From Henricia sp. BOLD:AAB3569 (taxonomy: Eukaryota > Echinodermata > Asteroidea > Spinulosida > Echinasteridae): a stretch of 64,000 bases of DNA. A program made the translations under genes and the position numbers. Position 1 is the first letter of the stretch; every line of letters starts with the position of its first letter. Below, in pieces: positions 61,671 to 64,000 of the stretch. The notes under the pieces are model-generated. The model was given only the letters and a program-made list of their open reading frames with translations. It ran no database searches and had not been told where the DNA came from. The stretch spans positions 186,001 through 250,000 of the forward strand of contig JBBELK010000167.1 of assembly GCA_037783545.1 (NCBI GenBank), given 5' to 3'.

Positions 61671-64000
61671 ATTTGAACAGTTTCCCGTTCAAACTGACCG
61701 ATTTATTGGCGAATGTAGCTAAAACTTGCGGCCGGCACACTAATTGTTGGCACAAACAGACGTCGCTTTCGGCGAATACTGCGTCTCGAACGGTCGTTAT
61801 TTTGGAACTGAAGGAATTTCCAGACAAACTTCCAATTTTGCCTGCTTAAACAGCTCTATGTCGCAAACTTGTTTTGCAAATTCGAACAGTTTCCCGTTCA
61901 AACTGACCGATTTATTGGCGAATGTAGCTAAAACTTGCGGCCGGCACACTAATTGTTGTCACAAACAGACGTCGTTTTCGGCGAATACTGCGTCTCGAAC
62001 GTTCGTTATTTTGGAACTGAAGGAATTTCCAGACAAACTTCAAATTTTGCCTGCTTAAACAGCTTTATGTCGCAAACTTGTTTTGCAAATTTGAACAGTT
62101 TCCCGTTCAAACTGACCGAGTTATTGGCGAATGTAGCTAAAACTTGCTGCCGGCAAACTAATGTTTGGCACAAACAGACGTCGCTTTCGGCGAATACTGC
62201 GTCTCGAACGGTCGTTATTTTGGAACTGAAGGAATTTCCAGACAAACTTCCAATTTTGGCTGCTTAAACAGCTCTATGTCGCAAACTTGTTTTGCAAATT
62301 TGAACAGTTTCCCGTTCAAACCGACCGAGTTATTGGCGAATGAAGCTAAAACTCAATCTTGGCACACTAATTGTTGGCACAAACAGACGTCGGTTTCGGC
62401 GAATACTGCGTCTCGAACGGTCGTTATTTTGGAACTGAAGGAATTTCCAGACAAACTTCCAATTTTGCCTGCTTAAACAGCTCTATGTCGCAAACTTGTT
62501 TTGCAAATTTGAACAGTTTCCCGTTCAAACTGACCGATTTATTGGCGAATGTAGCTAAAACTTGCGGCCGGCACACTAATTGTTGGCACAAACAGACGTC
62601 GTTTTCGGCGAATACTGCGTCTCGAACGGTCGTTATTTTGGAACTGAAGGAATTTCCAGACAAACTTCCAATTTTGGCTGCTTAAACAGCTCTATGTCGC
62701 AAACTTGTTTTGCAAATTTGAACAGTTTCCCGTTCAAACCGACCGAGTTATTGGCGAATGAAGCTAAAACTCAATCTTGGCACACTAATTGTTGGCACAA
62801 ACAGACGTCGCTTTCGGCGAATACTGCGTCTCGAACGGTCGTTATTTTGGAACTGAAGGAATTTCCAGACAAACTTCCAATTTTGCCTGCTTAAACAGCT
62901 CTATGTCGCAAACTTGTTTTGCAAATTTGAACAGTTTCCCGTTCAAACCGACCGAGTTATTGGCGAATGAAGCTAAAACTCAATCTTGGCACACTAATTG
63001 TTGGCACAAACAGACGTCGCTTTCGGCGAATACTGCGTCTCGAACGGTCGTTATTTTGGAACTGAAGGAATTTCCAGACAAACTTCCAATTTTGCCTGCT
63101 TAAACAGCTCTATGTCGCAAACTTGTTTTGCAAATTTGAACAGTTTCCCGTTCAAACTGACCGATTTATTGGCGAATGTAGCTAAAACTTGCTGCTGGCA
63201 CACTAATTGTTGGCACAAACAGACGTCGCTTTCGGCGAATGCTGCGTCTCGAACGTTCGTTATTTTGGAACTGAAGGAATTTCCAGACAAACTTCCAATT
63301 TTGCCTGCTTAAACAGCTCTATGTCGCAAACTTGTTTTGCAAATTTGAACAGTTTCCCGTTCAAACCGACCGAGTTATTGGCGAATGAAGCTAAAACTCA
63401 ATCTTGGCACACTAATTGTTGGCACAAACAGACGTCGCTTTCGGCGAATACTGCGTCTCGAACGGTCGTTATTTTGGAACTGAAGGAATTTCCAGACAAA
63501 CTTCCAATTTTGCCTGCTTAAACAGCTCTATGTCGCAAACTTGTTTTGCAAATTTGAACAGTTTCCCGTTCAAACTGACCGATTTATTGGCGAATGTAGC
63601 TAAAACTTGCTGCCGGCACACTAATTGTTGGCACAAACAGACGTCGCTTTCGGCGAATGCTGCGTCTCGAACGTTCGTTATTTTGGAACTGAAGGAATTT
63701 CCAGACAAACTTCCAATTTTGCCTGCTTAAACAGCTCTATGTCGCAAACTTGTTTTGCAAATTTGAACAGTTTCCCGTTCAAACCGACCGAGTTATTGGC
63801 GAATGAAGCTAAAACTCAATCTTGGCACACTAATTGTTGGCACAAACAGACGTCGCTTTCGGCGAATACTGCGTCTCGAACGGTCGTTATTTTGGAACTG
63901 AAGGAATTTCCAGACAAACTTCCAATTTTGCCTGCTTAAACAGCTCTATGTCGCAAACTTGTTTTGCAAATTTGAACAGTTTCCCGTTCAAACTGACCGA

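Larger units (their letters stand above)
1..64000. repeat. 209-bp satellite DNA array (about 306 monomers)
   Basis: The same 209-bp unit repeats head to tail from the first to the last base, always in one orientation, with no unique sequence between units. The phase landmark at 49 recurs every 209 bp to 63625, which is exactly 304 steps once eighteen 2-bp deletions, two 17-bp deletions and two 55-bp duplications are allowed for. Neighbouring monomers usually differ at about a dozen recurrent diagnostic positions. Unit length near a nucleosome repeat, perfect tandem order and nested higher-order duplications are the known marks of eukaryotic centromeric or heterochromatic satellites. I do not recognise the family. 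Both ends of the array lie outside the window. No gene, RNA gene, mobile element or regulatory region of the usual kinds is visible anywhere. Confidence 0.99.

Noticed and set aside
1..64000. CRISPR array
   Set aside because: Repeats are 209 bp, contiguous and without unique spacers, far outside CRISPR repeat and spacer sizes.
1..64000. Transposon or retroelement tails making up the repeat
   Set aside because: No terminal repeats, target-site duplications, reverse transcriptase or transposase frames, or inverted copies are visible; all units are head to tail.
1..64000. Bacterial or phage repeat region
   Set aside because: No coding sequence, ribosome binding sites or operon structure in 64 kb; such a long pure array is typical of eukaryotic satellites.

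Overview
The whole 64 kb window is one uninterrupted, head-to-tail satellite DNA array. The monomer is 209 bp (about 43% G+C in the monomer at 49-257), every copy is in the same orientation, and the array runs off both ends of the window. Between the first and last in-phase landmarks (49 and 63625) there are exactly 304 monomer steps once three kinds of length change are counted: eighteen 2-bp deletions, two 17-bp deletions and two 55-bp duplications. The window therefore holds about 306 monomers. I see no gene, tRNA, rRNA, transposon, CRISPR array or unique sequence.

A megabase-style satellite of nucleosomal unit length with nested segmental duplications points to a eukaryotic chromosome, probably (peri)centromeric or other heterochromatin. 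The monomer is not CpG-depleted: 13 CpGs are present where about 9 are expected from composition. That argues against an old, heavily CpG-methylated array and is compatible with an invertebrate such as a nematode or insect. This is inference; I do not recognise the satellite family and cannot name the organism.

Monomer anatomy, with m1 = position 49: a CpG-rich stretch at m16-m54, a nearly invariant core at m51-m89, several single-base diagnostic sites (m22-23, m35, m50, m90, m98, m113, m140, m156), and a dimorphic box at m161-m199. In the box, monomers are either 'Q type' (ccgaccgagtta ... gaatgaagct ... actcaatcttgg) or 'V type' (ctgaccgattta or ctgaccgagtta ... gaatgtagct ... acttgcNgccgg). 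Q and V monomers are interspersed along the array, often alternating.

Layout. 1-8860 (L1) is a segment repeated almost perfectly at 46384-55243 (L2), and contains a 5-monomer higher-order repeat at 3393-5482. 8715-14210 holds two 2.57-kb copies at a 2926-bp (14-monomer) offset. 14255-25937 is a tandem duplication with offsets of about 6.06 and 5.64 kb. Most of it lies inside an 11,460-bp unit that is itself tandemly duplicated (about 15.95-39.4 kb, two copies, one difference noticed inside). 40.73-48.24 kb (X) is collinear with 55.63-61.67 kb (Y), Y being seven monomers shorter. 61.3-63.4 kb again resembles 9.0-11.1 kb. A divergent subfamily with 207-bp and 192-bp monomers sits in six islands between 18.1 and 38.3 kb.

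Open frames of 66-375 codons occur throughout, but they are by-products of periodicity: nearly all start at TTG, they overlap each other in both orientations, and the diagnostic substitutions are nearly all amino-acid-changing in every frame examined. Nothing here works together as a gene system. The interest lies in the monomer's dimorphic box, its palindromes and the duplication history of the array.
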